This document shows, piece after piece, positions 20,872 to 29,406 of a DNA stretch of 64,000 bases (its first letter is position 1; each line of letters begins with the position of its first letter). A program made the position numbers and the translations under genes. The notes under the pieces were generated by a model that saw only the letters and a program-made list of their open reading frames with translations, searched no databases and was not told the DNA's origin. The stretch is from Amycolatopsis sp. WAC 01376. Lineage in GTDB: Bacteria; Actinomycetota; Actinomycetes; Mycobacteriales; Pseudonocardiaceae. The stretch covers positions 1,736,001 to 1,800,000 of the forward strand of contig NZ_QHKL01000001.1 in assembly GCF_003947415.1 (NCBI RefSeq), read 5' to 3'.

Positions 20872-20894
20872 GGGGTGCCGGTAAACTGGGACAC

Positions 20895-21539
20895 ATGGCG
20901 CTGAGCAGGGAGAAGGTGCTCGACGCCGCGTTGCGGCTGGCGGGCGAACACGGACTGGCCGGATTGTCGATGCGGAAACTCGCCGCCGACGTCGGCGTGG
21001 AAGCGATGTCGCTCTACAACCATGTGGCCAACAAGGGTGATCTGCTCGACGGGCTGACCGCGCGTGTCTTCGAAAGTGTGCCGCTGCCAGGGCCCGGGCC
21101 TTGGGACGAGCGGCTGCGGGCGCTCACCCATGGCCTGTACACGGCCTTTTCGCGGCATCCGGTGGTCGTCCGGGCACTGGCGACCGACGCGGCGAACCCG
21201 CGTTCGGCGGGCGCGTTGAAGTTCATCGACGCGATGTTCTCGGCACTGCTGGACGCCGGACTCGACGAACGTGGCGCGGCGCGGGGCTACCGGTCGCTCA
21301 TCGGGCTGGTGTTCGGCGCCGTGCTGACCGAAACAGTAGGACTCTCCGGCGCCGCTCCGGAGGCGACCGAGCTGGAACGGGCCGAGCCGGTGGTGGCGTG
21401 GTTCCAGCGATCGGTGACGGCGGACGGGCTGCCTTCGCTGCACCGGGCGCTGCCATCGCTGATGGAAGGCGACTGCCTGCGGGATTTCGAGTTCCAGCTG
21501 GACCTGGTGATCGGCGGGCTGCGCGCTTCGGTGCGCTGA
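20895..21539 (+). CDS. TetR-family repressor
   Basis: The 214-residue protein has an N-terminal HTH (KVLDAALRLAGEHGLAGLSMRKLAADVGVEAMSLYNH) of the classic TetR/TetR_C subclass. The ligand-binding half contains VVRALATDAANPRSAG and a repeated helical C-terminus. It probably represses itself and the divergent nitroreductase through the twin CTTACGNCGTAAG sites; the inducer is unknown. ATG 20895 is 6 nt after the GGTAAACTGGG stretch. Confidence 0.9.
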   Translation: MALSREKVLDAALRLAGEHGLAGLSMRKLAADVGVEAMSLYNHVANKGDLLDGLTARVFESVPLPGPGPWDERLRALTHGLYTAFSRHPVVVRALATDAANPRSAGALKFIDAMFSALLDAGLDERGAARGYRSLIGLVFGAVLTETVGLSGAAPEATELERAEPVVAWFQRSVTADGLPSLHRALPSLMEGDCLRDFEFQLDLVIGGLRASVR

Positions 21540-21555
21540 GCTTTGGCTGCCGGGA

Positions 21556-21610
21556 TGTCATGAAAGGGTCGTTCAGGACGTTTTTCGTCCTGAACGACCC
21601 TTTCATGACA
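21556..21610. terminator. Perfect 25-bp hairpin with TTTTT loop
   Basis: TGTCATGAAAGGGTCGTTCA continues to a 25-bp arm, 5-nt loop, and exact complement. It lies 17 bp after the tetR stop and before the convergent pssA. It belongs to the TGAANGGNCC palindrome group seen throughout the window. Confidence 0.8.
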
Positions 21611-21765
21611 CTTCGACCCAGCTGCCCCAAGTTGTCCACAGGCTCACGCACTTGTGGACAACTCCCGCCTCCGACCCCCGTTTCCCCCGGCCCCGTCAGT
21701 GGGCACCGATACGCTGGGCGCGGGGCCGTCCCCCAGGGACGGGCGGGGGGCTGGGGTGGCGCGAG

Positions 21766-22746
21766 TCAGCGCTTTCGGAGGCCGATCCGGCGCCACGAGC
21801 GGCGCCGTGGGCCGCGGCCGTTGTCGCGGTCCTTGTCGGTGCTGATGGTGCGCGGAGTGCGGGCGACGTGCTGTTCGCCTCGCTGGAGCCGGACGCGCTG
21901 AGCGGCGCCCGCCACCACGCGCCGCAGCGGCGGGCGGCGCAGGCCAAGACGGCGGCGGCTCGAAGAGCGCCGGATCGCGCGCCGTTCCCTCGGCGGCGCC
22001 ATCCACGCTTCGGGATGCTGCGCGAGCCAGCGGTACCGGTACACCGAGTACGGGATGTGCGCCAGGTACAGGATCAGCGCGATCGCCAGCGCCACCAGCG
22101 GGAACTGGATGATCGCGGCGGCCAGCAGGCCCACCCCGACCAGCAGCGGCGCGATCGCCTTCGGTGGCGCCTTCACCGTCTTCAGCGAAAGCGTCGGGAT
22201 CCGGCTGATCAGCAGCGCGGCCACGGCGATCGTCCACACCCACACCATGTACTGGTGCGACCACCAGCCCTGCCCGAACTGCAGCTCCAGGATCAGCGGC
22301 AGCATCGCCAGCAGACCACCGGCGGGCGCGGGCACGCCGACGAAGAACTCGCCCGCGTACGGCGGCTGCTCGGTGTCCTCGATCAGCGTGTTGAACCGCG
22401 CCAGCCGCAGGATCATGCAGACCGCGAAGATCAGCGACGCCACCCAGCCGATCCGCTCGCCCTCGGCGTGCCAGACGTACAGCACCAGCGCGGGCGCGAC
22501 ACCGAACGAGATGCCGTCGGACAGGGAGTCGAGCTCCTGCCCCATCTTCGACGTCGCGTCCAGCAGCCGCGCGATCCGGCCGTCGAGACTGTCGAGCACC
22601 GCGGCGATCCCGATCGACGCGATCGCCATCGGGTAGTTGCCGATCAGCGCGAACTGCACCGACGACAGACCGGCGCACAGGGCGAGCACCGTGATGGCGT
22701 TCGGCAACAGCCGGACGCCGGGAGTTGTCGTGGTCACGCGGACCAT
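21766..22746 (-). CDS. pssA: CDP-diacylglycerol-serine O-phosphatidyltransferase
   Basis: The enzyme makes phosphatidylserine from CDP-diacylglycerol and serine in the membrane. The CDP-alcohol phosphotransferase signature DGRIARLLDATSKMGQELDS (DGX2ARX8GX3D, then X3D in LSD) lies at about 53-76. About eight hydrophobic helices follow. The last 70 residues are an Arg-rich cytosolic tail (RRERRAIRRSSSRRR...), longer than in most homologs. The gene is 3 nt downstream of psd and certainly in one unit with it, completing the route to phosphatidylethanolamine. Confidence 0.93.
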   Translation of the reverse strand: MVRVTTTTPGVRLLPNAITVLALCAGLSSVQFALIGNYPMAIASIGIAAVLDSLDGRIARLLDATSKMGQELDSLSDGISFGVAPALVLYVWHAEGERIGWVASLIFAVCMILRLARFNTLIEDTEQPPYAGEFFVGVPAPAGGLLAMLPLILELQFGQGWWSHQYMVWVWTIAVAALLISRIPTLSLKTVKAPPKAIAPLLVGVGLLAAAIIQFPLVALAIALILYLAHIPYSVYRYRWLAQHPEAWMAPPRERRAIRRSSSRRRLGLRRPPLRRVVAGAAQRVRLQRGEQHVARTPRTISTDKDRDNGRGPRRRSWRRIGLRKR

Positions 22747-22749
22747 GGA

Positions 22750-23478
22750 TCAGCCTTCCGGGTGCGGCGCCGTGGGCAGCTCGGCGATCGGCGTCTCGCC
22801 GCCGATCGTGCGCTGGCCCTTCGAGACGAGGACCTTGCTGCCCGGCGGCAGGTACAGGTCGACTCGCGAGCCGAAGCGGATGATGCCGTACGTCGAACCG
22901 ACGCCGACCTTGTCACCCTCGCGGATCTCACAGAGGATGCGCCGCGCCACCAGCCCGGCGATCTGCACCACGACGAGCTCGTGACCGTCTTCGGTGCGCA
23001 TGAGCACGGAGTTGCGCTCGTTGTCGTCGCTCGCCTTGTCCAGGTCCGCGGACAGGAACTTCCCGGGCCGGTAGGCGACCCGCTCGATCACACCCGACGC
23101 CGGGATCCGCTGGACGTGCACGTCGAACACCGACAGGAACACGCTCACCCGCATCCGCGGTTCGGCGGACAGCCCCAGCTCGGGCGGCGGCACGGCTTCC
23201 TCGATCAGCGAGACCAGGCCGTCCGCCGACGCGACCGCGAGGCCGGACTGGGCTGGCGGCACCCGCTTGGGCTCACGGAAGAACGCGGCCGTGGCGGCCG
23301 TCGCGAGCGCGCCGAGGACGCCGAGGGGCTTGGAGAACTTCCGCAGCACCAGCGTCGCGGCGAGGCCACCGAGCACGAACGGCCTGCCGGCCGGGTGCAT
23401 CGGCGGAACGGTCTCGCGGGCCAGCTTCACGGCGTGCGTGAGTGGGTTTCCAGTGGATTCCGGCCGGTTGCCGCTCAT
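22750..23478 (-). CDS. psd: Phosphatidylserine decarboxylase (short form)
   Basis: The enzyme decarboxylates phosphatidylserine to phosphatidylethanolamine. The 242-residue proenzyme is of the PSD-A type. Self-cleavage occurs within VGST, between Gly194 and Ser195, where Ser becomes the pyruvoyl group. FDVHVQRIPASG with the essential His region and an N-terminal hydrophobic anchor are present. It is the first gene of the psd-pssA unit, starting at ATG 23478. Confidence 0.93.
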   Translation of the reverse strand: MSGNRPESTGNPLTHAVKLARETVPPMHPAGRPFVLGGLAATLVLRKFSKPLGVLGALATAATAAFFREPKRVPPAQSGLAVASADGLVSLIEEAVPPPELGLSAEPRMRVSVFLSVFDVHVQRIPASGVIERVAYRPGKFLSADLDKASDDNERNSVLMRTEDGHELVVVQIAGLVARRILCEIREGDKVGVGSTYGIIRFGSRVDLYLPPGSKVLVSKGQRTIGGETPIAELPTAPHPEG

Positions 23479-23679
23479 TGGTCGGGTTCACCGCAGTTCG
23501 TGTCGGGGGGTTGGGTATGAAGAGCCACCACGCTACCGCCCTGTCCGGGCCAGGGCCGTGCCTCCCCCGGAAGGGTTTCCCCGGCGTGAGTGGGAGGCAC
23601 CACATCCCGGTAACGGTCGGTGGAAATGAGCGATAACTCTAGGTGATTGAAGCCGATCGCCGACCCTGAGGACCCACGA

Positions 23680-23874
23680 ATGCCCGCCAGCCCGGACCCC
23701 GCAGGCGAGCGACTCGCCGAGCTGTTCCGAGCCTGGAAGAGGGACATTTCGGCGGCGCCGATGCCTTCGCTCATCGACCCCGTCCGCGCCGCCTCGGTCA
23801 TCGCCGAGGCACGCGCGTCCGGATGCATATGCCCCCCGACGGCACATGCATCCGGACGCGGCCGCTGGAACTGA
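23680..23874 (+). CDS. Small hypothetical protein
   Basis: A 64-residue frame has a convincing ribosome-binding site (GAGGA at 23667-23671) before ATG 23680. The product reads MPASPDPAGERLAELFRAWK at the start: an amphipathic helical N-terminus and a polar rest with two Cys (SGCICPP). No family recognised. Its last 20 codons coincide with a 15-bp-arm palindrome (23814-23860), so the C-terminus is coded by the hairpin itself. Moderately supported. Confidence 0.5.
   Translation: MPASPDPAGERLAELFRAWKRDISAAPMPSLIDPVRAASVIAEARASGCICPPTAHASGRGRWN
23814..23860. terminator. Hairpin overlapping end of small gene
   Basis: Arms CGCGTCCGGATGCAT (23814-23828) and ATGCATCCGGACGCG (23846-23860) pair perfectly around a 17-nt loop. 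It lies between the small plus-strand gene and the convergent GlsB-like gene, partly within the coding end of the former. Confidence 0.65.
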
Positions 23875-23953
23875 GCGAACGTCCCACTCTAGTTCGCCGG
23901 ACGCCCGTGATCACCCGTCGCGAGAAAACCGTTACCAACCGTCACTCCCTTGA

Positions 23954-24235
23954 TCACCTGCGAGAGGCGTCGCGCCGCCCGGAGCCGCGCACCAGCCGCA
24001 GCAGGGCGAGCAGCACGATCGAACCGAGAATGGCGACGCCGAAGCTGGGGAAGTCGAACTCGAAGCTCCGCTCGGTGCCCGTCGCGAGCCGGTAGATGAA
24101 ACCGCCGAGCGCCGCCCCGAGCACGCCGACCAGGATGCTGAACAGGCAGCCACCCCGCCGGTCCGGACCCCCGACCACGACGTTGGCCAGCCACCCGGCG
24201 ATGGCGCCGAACACGATCCACGAGAAGAAACCCAT
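23954..24235 (-). CDS. GlsB/YeaQ/YmgE-family membrane protein
   Basis: This 93-residue protein has three hydrophobic helices and the family marks GFFSWIVFGAIAGWLANVV, GGCLFSILVGVLGAALGG and FGVAILGSIVLLALLRLV. These Transgly_assoc-type proteins are small stress-linked inner-membrane proteins of unclear mechanism. ATG 24235 gives the usual N-terminus. Its upstream region holds the 231-bp inverted-repeat element. Confidence 0.88.
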   Translation of the reverse strand: MGFFSWIVFGAIAGWLANVVVGGPDRRGGCLFSILVGVLGAALGGFIYRLATGTERSFEFDFPSFGVAILGSIVLLALLRLVRGSGRRDASRR

Positions 24236-24281
24236 GCCGTCGAGGTTACGTGGAGTGCGCGAGCCCGGCGCAGCCGTCACC

Positions 24282-24512
24282 CGGGGTGGTCGTGAGTGGC
24301 GATTCGGGTTAGAGCCAAGGGTGTCTTAGGTATCTACGTGGGTTCCGGCTGCGGTTGATCCCCCAGCCCGGTCCGTGAAGGCCTCCAGCCAGGCGCTCAC
24401 GTGAGTGGTCGCGGTCGTGGGGATGTCGTGAAGGGCCCCTTTGAGACGGTGAAGGTCTCAAAGGGGCCCTTCACGACATAAGGGCTCATCCTCGCCACTC
24501 ACGACCACCCCG
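24282..24512. repeat. 231-bp element bounded by 21-bp inverted repeats
   Basis: Perfect 21-bp terminal arms (beginning CGGGGTGGTCGTGAG at 24282; complement at 24492-24512) enclose a non-coding region. Inside it a second perfect hairpin lies at 24425-24477 (23-bp arms from GTCGTGAAGGGCCCC, 7-nt loop). No open frame of note. Unlike most palindromes here, it sits between divergent genes (GlsB-like and ArsR), so it cannot simply end their transcripts. The outer arm sequence GTCGTGAGTGG recurs at 53453. MITE-like in shape; no target-site duplication is evident. Confidence 0.7.
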
Positions 24513-24542
24513 ACCCATGCGGCCCGCATCGCACAATGCTCC

Positions 24543-24564
24543 TTGCACAAGAGACATTGTGCAA
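24543..24564. promoter_or_regulatory. ArsR-type operator
   Basis: TTGCACAA-N6-TTGTGCAA is a perfect 8-bp inverted repeat 15 bp before the ATG of the ArsR-like gene. Extra half-sites GCACAATG (24531) and TTGTGCG (24571) flank it. Probable autoregulatory operator for the regulator-exporter pair. Confidence 0.75.
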
Positions 24565-24579
24565 CTACTGTTGTGCGTT

Positions 24580-25143
24580 ATGGCCGACCGTGAGGTACGT
24601 GAAGTCCACGATTCGAAAGTGCTCGCCGCGATGTCGCATCCGTTGCGGCGCCGCCTGCTCGACGTCCTCCGCCTCGACGGCCCGTCCACGGCGTCCGTCC
24701 TCGCCGAGCGGACCGGGCAGGCCGTCGGGAACGTCAGTCACCACCTGAAGGTGCTCGCCGCCGGTGATCTGGTCGAAGAAGCGCCGGAACTCGCCCGCGA
24801 CCGGCGCGAGCGCTGGTGGCGCCGCGTGGGTTACGCGGTCTCCTGGTCGCCGTCGGACTTCCCCGACGATCCGGTCGCGGCCGCCGCCGAATCCCTCGCC
24901 CTCGAACGCCAGGTTTCCCTGGCGCGCCAATGGTTCGCTGAACGCGACAGCTACCCCGAGGAGTGGCATCGCGCCGCCTTCGTCACCGACAGCTGGATGA
25001 AGTTGTCGGTGACGGAACTGGCCGAAATCGAGCGCCGGATCCAAGCGCTGGTCCGGGAGTACAGCGACCGCGAACAACCGGACGACGGCCAGGAACGCAG
25101 GCCGGTGTTCTTCGCGACCCGCGCCGTCCCGGCTCGCCCGTGA
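24580..25143 (+). CDS. ArsR/HTH_20-type regulator
   Basis: The 187-residue protein has an N-terminal winged helix of ArsR type (VLAAMSHPLRRRLLDVLRLDGP, then LAERTGQAVGNVSHHLKVLAAGDLV). A helical C-terminal part (about 90-187) has no obvious metal-binding Cys set, so the signal is probably organic. ATG 24580 lies just after the operator; an in-frame upstream start would include the operator in the coding region. Its stop overlaps the MFS start (GTGA), forming a two-gene regulator-exporter unit. Confidence 0.87.
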   Translation: MADREVREVHDSKVLAAMSHPLRRRLLDVLRLDGPSTASVLAERTGQAVGNVSHHLKVLAAGDLVEEAPELARDRRERWWRRVGYAVSWSPSDFPDDPVAAAAESLALERQVSLARQWFAERDSYPEEWHRAAFVTDSWMKLSVTELAEIERRIQALVREYSDREQPDDGQERRPVFFATRAVPARP

Positions 25144-26393
25144 CCACCCGCGAACGCGGCGGATTGCTGCGCTCACGCGATTTCCGGCTGCTGTGGACCG
25201 GCGAGACGACCAGCGTGCTCGGCAGTTCCATCGCCGTCGTCGCGCTGCCGCTCGTCGCGGTGGTCACGCTGCAGGCGAGCACGTTCGCGGTCGGGCTGCT
25301 GACCGCGGTCGCCTGGCTGCCGTGGCTGCTGATCGGCCTGCCCGCCGGCGCCTGGGTCGACAGACGGCCGAAACGCCCGATCATGCTGGCCTGCAACACC
25401 GTCTCCATGCTCGTGTTCCTGAGCGTCCCGGTCGCCGCCTGGTTCGGGTGGCTCACGATGACCCAGTTGCTCGTCGTCGCCTTGGCGGGCGGCGTCGCGA
25501 AGGTGTTCTTCAACGTCGCATACCGCGCGTACCTGCCTTCGTTGGTAGAGAAGAAGGACCTCCAAGAAGCCAACGAAAAGTTGCAGGGGAGTGAGTCCGC
25601 CGCGCAGATCGGCGGACCCGGTCTCGCCGGTCTGCTGGCGCAGGGTTTCGGCGCCGTCGCCGGGGTGCTCGCCGACGCCGTCAGTTTCGGGATCTCCGTA
25701 CTGTGCCTGCGATCCATCCGCTATCGCGAGCCCGAACGTCCGGCGAAGACGCGTTCGCGGCTGCGGGACGAGATCCGCGAGGGCCTCGACTTCGTTGTCC
25801 ACGACCGGTACTTGCTGGTTTTGGCGGTCTTCGGCGCGGTCTCGAATGTCGCGCTCATGGGTTACCAGTCGATCGAAGTCGTCTTCCTCGCCCGCGATCT
25901 CGGCGTGGGAGAGGCGACCGTCGGGCTCGTGCTCGCGCTCGTCGGCGCGGGTGGCGTCGCCGGTGCCGCGCTTTCGGGCAAGCTCGCCGCGCGGATCGGC
26001 ACCGCGCGCGCCTTCGTGCTCTGCGAGGCCTTCGGGGCACTGATGATGTTGCTGGGACCGCTCGCCCAAGGCGGCTGGGGGCTCGCGTTCTTCGTCGCCG
26101 CCGGGTTCGCGCTCAGCGCCGGGGTCGTCGGCTCGAACGTCCTCAACGCCACCTTCAAACAGCGGTACGTCCCGGCCTCGATGTTCGGCCGGGTCACCGC
26201 GAGCATGTCCGTGCTCAGCTTCGGCGCGATCGCGCTCGGCGGCCTGCTCGGCGGGATCCTCGGCGAGATCGCCGGGGTGCGGCAGACGCTGGGCCTGATG
26301 GCCGGGCTCGAGGTCGTCGCCGTCTTCGCGCTCCTGTTCACGCCGATCGGCCGGTGCCGCGACTTCCCCGCGGACCTGCGTTTAGCCCGCTAA
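25140..26393 (+). CDS. MFS exporter (MefA/NreB-like, 12 helices)
   Basis: The 417-residue protein belongs to the MFS_3 group (macrolide-efflux/enterobactin-exporter-like). The N-terminal signature is LLRSRDFRLLWTGETTSVLGSS, with the conserved loop GLPAGAWVDRRPKRPIM and the middle motif AANEKLQGSESAAQIGGPGL-like (EANEKLQ...GPGLAG). It is translationally coupled to the ArsR-type gene, which implies inducible efflux; the substrate is unknown. Its stop lies in a palindrome shared with the convergent moeA. Confidence 0.88.
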   Translation: MTTRERGGLLRSRDFRLLWTGETTSVLGSSIAVVALPLVAVVTLQASTFAVGLLTAVAWLPWLLIGLPAGAWVDRRPKRPIMLACNTVSMLVFLSVPVAAWFGWLTMTQLLVVALAGGVAKVFFNVAYRAYLPSLVEKKDLQEANEKLQGSESAAQIGGPGLAGLLAQGFGAVAGVLADAVSFGISVLCLRSIRYREPERPAKTRSRLRDEIREGLDFVVHDRYLLVLAVFGAVSNVALMGYQSIEVVFLARDLGVGEATVGLVLALVGAGGVAGAALSGKLAARIGTARAFVLCEAFGALMMLLGPLAQGGWGLAFFVAAGFALSAGVVGSNVLNATFKQRYVPASMFGRVTASMSVLSFGAIALGGLLGGILGEIAGVRQTLGLMAGLEVVAVFALLFTPIGRCRDFPADLRLAR

Positions 26394-26402
26394 ACGCAGG
26401 TC
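26373..26402. terminator. Palindrome containing both convergent stops
   Basis: GACCTGCGTTTAGC (26373-26386) and GCTAAACGCAGGTC (26389-26402) pair perfectly around 2 bases. The MFS TAA (26391-26393) and the moeA stop (from 26401) both fall within the right arm. Likely bidirectional terminator; only 7 bp separate the two genes. Confidence 0.7.
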
Positions 26403-27594
26403 AGAGCAGCAGGACGTCCACCTCGTCGCCCTGGTCGACCGAGTCCACGTCCTCCGGCAGGACGATCAGGCAGTTCGCCTGCGTGAACGACGCCAGCAGA
26501 TGCGATCCCGGCCCGCCGCGCGGCCCGACGATGCCGGTGACCTCGCCTTCGGAATGCGTGTAGAAGCCCCGCCGGAACTGGCGACGTCCGGCGGGGGAGG
26601 TCATCGCCTCGGTCAGCCGGGCCCGCACCCGCTGCCGGTCGACGCCCGCGTGCCCCATCGCCGCGAGCAACGCCGGCCGCAGGAACGCTTCGAACGAGAC
26701 GAGCACGCTCACCGGGTTGCCCGGCAACGTCACCACCGGCACGCCGTTCCACCGTCCGCAGCCCTGCGGCCCGCCCGGCTGCATCGCGACCTTCCGGAAC
26801 TCCACGCCCTGCCCGGTCAGCGCGTCTTTCACCACTTCGTACGCCCCCGCGCTGACCCCGCCCGAGGTCACCAGCAGGTCCACGTCCGCCAGCCGCGGCT
26901 CGATCACCGCGCGGAACTCGTCCACGTCGTCGACGACACTGCGCAAGACCTCCGCCTCGCAGCCGAGCGCGCGGATCGCGGACGCCAGCATGATGCTGTT
27001 CGACTCGTAGATCTGCCCGTGCCGCAAGGGTTCCGGCGCGTCGACGAGTTCGGTCCCGGTGGACACGACGAGCACCTTCAACGGCCTGAACACGGGCACC
27101 TCGGCGAGCCCGACGGCCGCCGCGAGCCCCAGCTGCGCCGGGCCGAGCACGGTTCCGGCGGAAAGCGCCACCGTGCCTTCGACGACGTCTTCACCCTGGC
27201 GCCGGATATGCGCGCCCGGGACGGCCGTCCTGAGAACCCGGACGTCCGTCACACCGCCGTCGGTGTGTTCCACCATCACCACCGCGTCGGCGCCCGGAGG
27301 CAGCGGGGCGCCGGTCATGATCCGGTGCGCGGTGCCCGGCTCCAGTTTCGTGATGTCGACGCGGCCGGCGGGGATGTCCTCGGCGACCGGCAGCGTCACG
27401 GGTACCTCGGTGACATCGGCCGCGCGGACGGCGTAACCGTCCATCGCCGAGTTGTCGAAAGGCGGCAGCGAAACCCCCGCGCGCACGTCCTCGGCGATGC
27501 CGGGCCCGGCGGCGGAGGCGAGCGGAAGGCGGATGACAGGGGCGTTTCCGAGCAGGCCGGTGACGGTCTCACGGTGGGCGTCGACGGAGATCAC
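26401..27594 (-). CDS. moeA: Molybdopterin molybdenumtransferase MoeA
   Basis: MoeA inserts molybdate into adenylylated molybdopterin. The 397-residue protein shows PPFDNSAMDGYAVRAADV (domain III start), AGTAHRIMTGAPLPPGADAVV, the MoCF/MPT-binding block STGTEL...GQIYESNS, LVTSGGVSAG and PGNPVSVLVSFEAFLRP. GTG 27594 was chosen because AGGAGGAT lies 7 nt upstream; an ATG 30 nt earlier has none. In M. tuberculosis moeA2 (Rv0438c) also follows psd, but here five genes have been inserted between them. Confidence 0.93.
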   Translation of the reverse strand: MISVDAHRETVTGLLGNAPVIRLPLASAAGPGIAEDVRAGVSLPPFDNSAMDGYAVRAADVTEVPVTLPVAEDIPAGRVDITKLEPGTAHRIMTGAPLPPGADAVVMVEHTDGGVTDVRVLRTAVPGAHIRRQGEDVVEGTVALSAGTVLGPAQLGLAAAVGLAEVPVFRPLKVLVVSTGTELVDAPEPLRHGQIYESNSIMLASAIRALGCEAEVLRSVVDDVDEFRAVIEPRLADVDLLVTSGGVSAGAYEVVKDALTGQGVEFRKVAMQPGGPQGCGRWNGVPVVTLPGNPVSVLVSFEAFLRPALLAAMGHAGVDRQRVRARLTEAMTSPAGRRQFRRGFYTHSEGEVTGIVGPRGGPGSHLLASFTQANCLIVLPEDVDSVDQGDEVDVLLL

Positions 27595-27667
27595 CGGACC
27601 ATCCTCCTCGGTCGGGGGTCGCATGCAAGACTCTGCGCGTCACAACGACCACCGGGGAGAAGAAGAC

Positions 27668-28345
27668 ATGCAGGTTCAGATCCGTCACCAGCCGTCGTTC
27701 GCGGTGGCGAGGCTCGTCCTCGCTCCGGGCGAACCGGCGCAGGTCGAGTCTGGCGCGATGATGGCGACGAGTTACGGCGTGCAGGTCCAGTCGCAGGCGC
27801 AGGGCGGCATCATGAAGGGGCTCGGCCGCGCCTTCCTTTCCGGCGAGTCCTTCTTCATCTCCACCTACACCGCCCCGCAGAACGGCGGCTGGGTCGACGT
27901 CGCCGCGAACCTGCCCGGCGACATGCAGATCATCAACCTCGACGGCCGCACCGGCTGGTGCGTCACCCGCGGCTCGTGGCTCGCGTCTTCGCACGGCGTG
28001 CAGACCGAGACCAAATGGGGCGGGCTCAAGAACCTCGTCGGCGGCGAGGGCGGCTTCCTGACCCACGCGACGGGACAGGGCCCGCTGGTCGTGGCCTGCT
28101 ACGGCGCGCTGGAGACGGTCACCCTGCAGCAGGGCGAGGTGATCACCATCGACACCGGGCACGTCGTCGCGTTCGCCGACACCCTCCAGTACCAGATCCG
28201 CAAGGTCGCCACCGGCGTCATCCAGTCGATGAAGAGCGGTGAAGGCCTCGTCTTCGACTTCGCCGGACCGGGTCAGCTGCTCACCCAGACCCGCAACCCG
28301 TCGGCGCTGTCCGCCTGGGTGATCGCCCAGGTCCCCTCCCGCTGA
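27668..28345 (+). CDS. AIM24-family protein (TIGR00266 type)
   Basis: This 225-residue all-beta protein of the AIM24/TIGR00266 family has the conserved N-terminal VQIRHQPSFAVARLVLAPGE. Family blocks SGAMMATSYGV, GESFFISTYTA, GLKNLVGGEGGF and FDFAGPGQLLTQTRNP follow. Function in bacteria is unclear; relatives are linked to membrane or tellurite-type stress responses. It is followed after 4 nt by a diverged paralog, so the two probably work as a pair. Divergent from moeA, with a purine-rich ribosome-binding site (GGGGAGAAG) before ATG 27668. Confidence 0.85.
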   Translation: MQVQIRHQPSFAVARLVLAPGEPAQVESGAMMATSYGVQVQSQAQGGIMKGLGRAFLSGESFFISTYTAPQNGGWVDVAANLPGDMQIINLDGRTGWCVTRGSWLASSHGVQTETKWGGLKNLVGGEGGFLTHATGQGPLVVACYGALETVTLQQGEVITIDTGHVVAFADTLQYQIRKVATGVIQSMKSGEGLVFDFAGPGQLLTQTRNPSALSAWVIAQVPSR

Positions 28346-28349
28346 GCGC

Positions 28350-28973
28350 ATGCGGGTCCAGACGAGGCACACCCCGAACTTCGGGGTCGCACGCGTGTTG
28401 CTGTCCCCCGGCGAGGCCGTCCAGGCCGCCGGGGACACCATGCTGGCCAGCAGTTTCGGCATCACCGAAACCGTTCCCGCCCGCGGTGGTTCACGGGCGG
28501 GAAAGGCCGCGCCTTCGGTGTTCAACGCGCCGGAGGGCGGCGGCTGGATCGACTTCGCGCCGCTGACCGCCGGTGACGTCTACCCGCTGGAATTCACCGG
28601 CGGGGCGGGCTGGTGCGTGAGCCGGGACGCGATCCTCGCCCGGCCGGCGACGGTCCGGCTCGATCCCGGCTGGGCGCCGCTGCAGAAACTCTTCGGCGCC
28701 GACTCCGGTTTCCTGGAGCACTACAGCGGAACCGGTCCGCTCGTGCTCGCCGCGCAAGGCCCGGTCGACGCCTTCGAACTCACCGCGGGCGAACTCGTCA
28801 CCGTGCGGCCGGACTTCCTGCTCGCCTACCCGGACACCGTGCAGTGCCGTCTCCGCGCGGTCGACCAGTCCGGCCCGCAGTCCGTCCGCACCGGCGAAGG
28901 GCTCGCGCTGGACTTCGCCGGACCAGGACGCGTCCTTGTGCAAGCGCGCAATAGGCGGCTTTCTCGCGGATGA
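28350..28973 (+). CDS. AIM24-family protein, shorter paralog
   Basis: The 207-residue protein is homologous to its upstream neighbour: TRHTPNFGVARVLLSPGEAV, ETVPARGG, GWCVSRDAIL, LQKLFGADSGFLEHYSGTGPL, and LDFAGPGRVLVQARN at the end. The central glycine-rich TIGR00266 blocks are altered or missing (no GESFF motif), so it has diverged in function. It starts 4 nt after the first AIM24 gene and lacks a free promoter region; an operon is nearly certain. A hetero-oligomer with its neighbour is possible. Confidence 0.8.
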   Translation: MRVQTRHTPNFGVARVLLSPGEAVQAAGDTMLASSFGITETVPARGGSRAGKAAPSVFNAPEGGGWIDFAPLTAGDVYPLEFTGGAGWCVSRDAILARPATVRLDPGWAPLQKLFGADSGFLEHYSGTGPLVLAAQGPVDAFELTAGELVTVRPDFLLAYPDTVQCRLRAVDQSGPQSVRTGEGLALDFAGPGRVLVQARNRRLSRG

Positions 28974-29087
28974 CCTTAAGACGAATTGAGCATTGCCGAC
29001 GCCGGTGATTCGGGTAGCGTGAACTGCACTCGAAACCGCCGTCCGGGGCAGGCGAGGCCGGCGGATCCTGTGCTGAGGGAGTGCGTC

Positions 29088-29294
29088 GTGGCAGTCGGCA
29101 CCGTCAAATGGTTCAACTCGGAAAAGGGCTACGGATTCATCGAATCCACCGAAGGGCCCGACGTCTTCGTCCACTACTCGGCCATTCAGGCCGACGGATT
29201 CCGGACGCTCGACGAGGGTGATCGCGTGGAATTCGAAGTCCAGTCCGGGCGCGACGGGCGGAGTCAGGCGGCGGACGTACGCAAGGTCTCATAG
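29088..29294 (+). CDS. Cold-shock protein (CspA family)
   Basis: The 68-residue single-strand RNA/DNA-binding protein has RNP1 KGYGFIE and RNP2 VFVHYSAI in a [12 protein letters not shown] fold. GTG 29088 is preceded by GAGGGA with 7-nt spacing. Such proteins melt mRNA structure. The 5' leader of over 100 nt (from about 28974) is unusually long for so small a gene, which suits a thermosensitive leader, though I see no specific motif. A kinase gene follows in the same direction, 112 bp on. Confidence 0.92.
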   Translation: MAVGTVKWFNSEKGYGFIESTEGPDVFVHYSAIQADGFRTLDEGDRVEFEVQSGRDGRSQAADVRKVS

Positions 29295-29406
29295 CAGCTC
29301 CATCCATGCCCCCGCCCCCACCCTCAACGGGGGCGCTGGCGCGCCGCTGGCCGAATTCCAGCCGACCCCCGGCGGCCTCCGGAACTGGCACGTTACGCTT
29401 CGCTGC

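Noticed and set aside
23600..23680. TTG or GTG start upstream of 23680 for the small gene
   Set aside because: These lack ribosome-binding sites, whereas ATG 23680 has GAGGA at good spacing.
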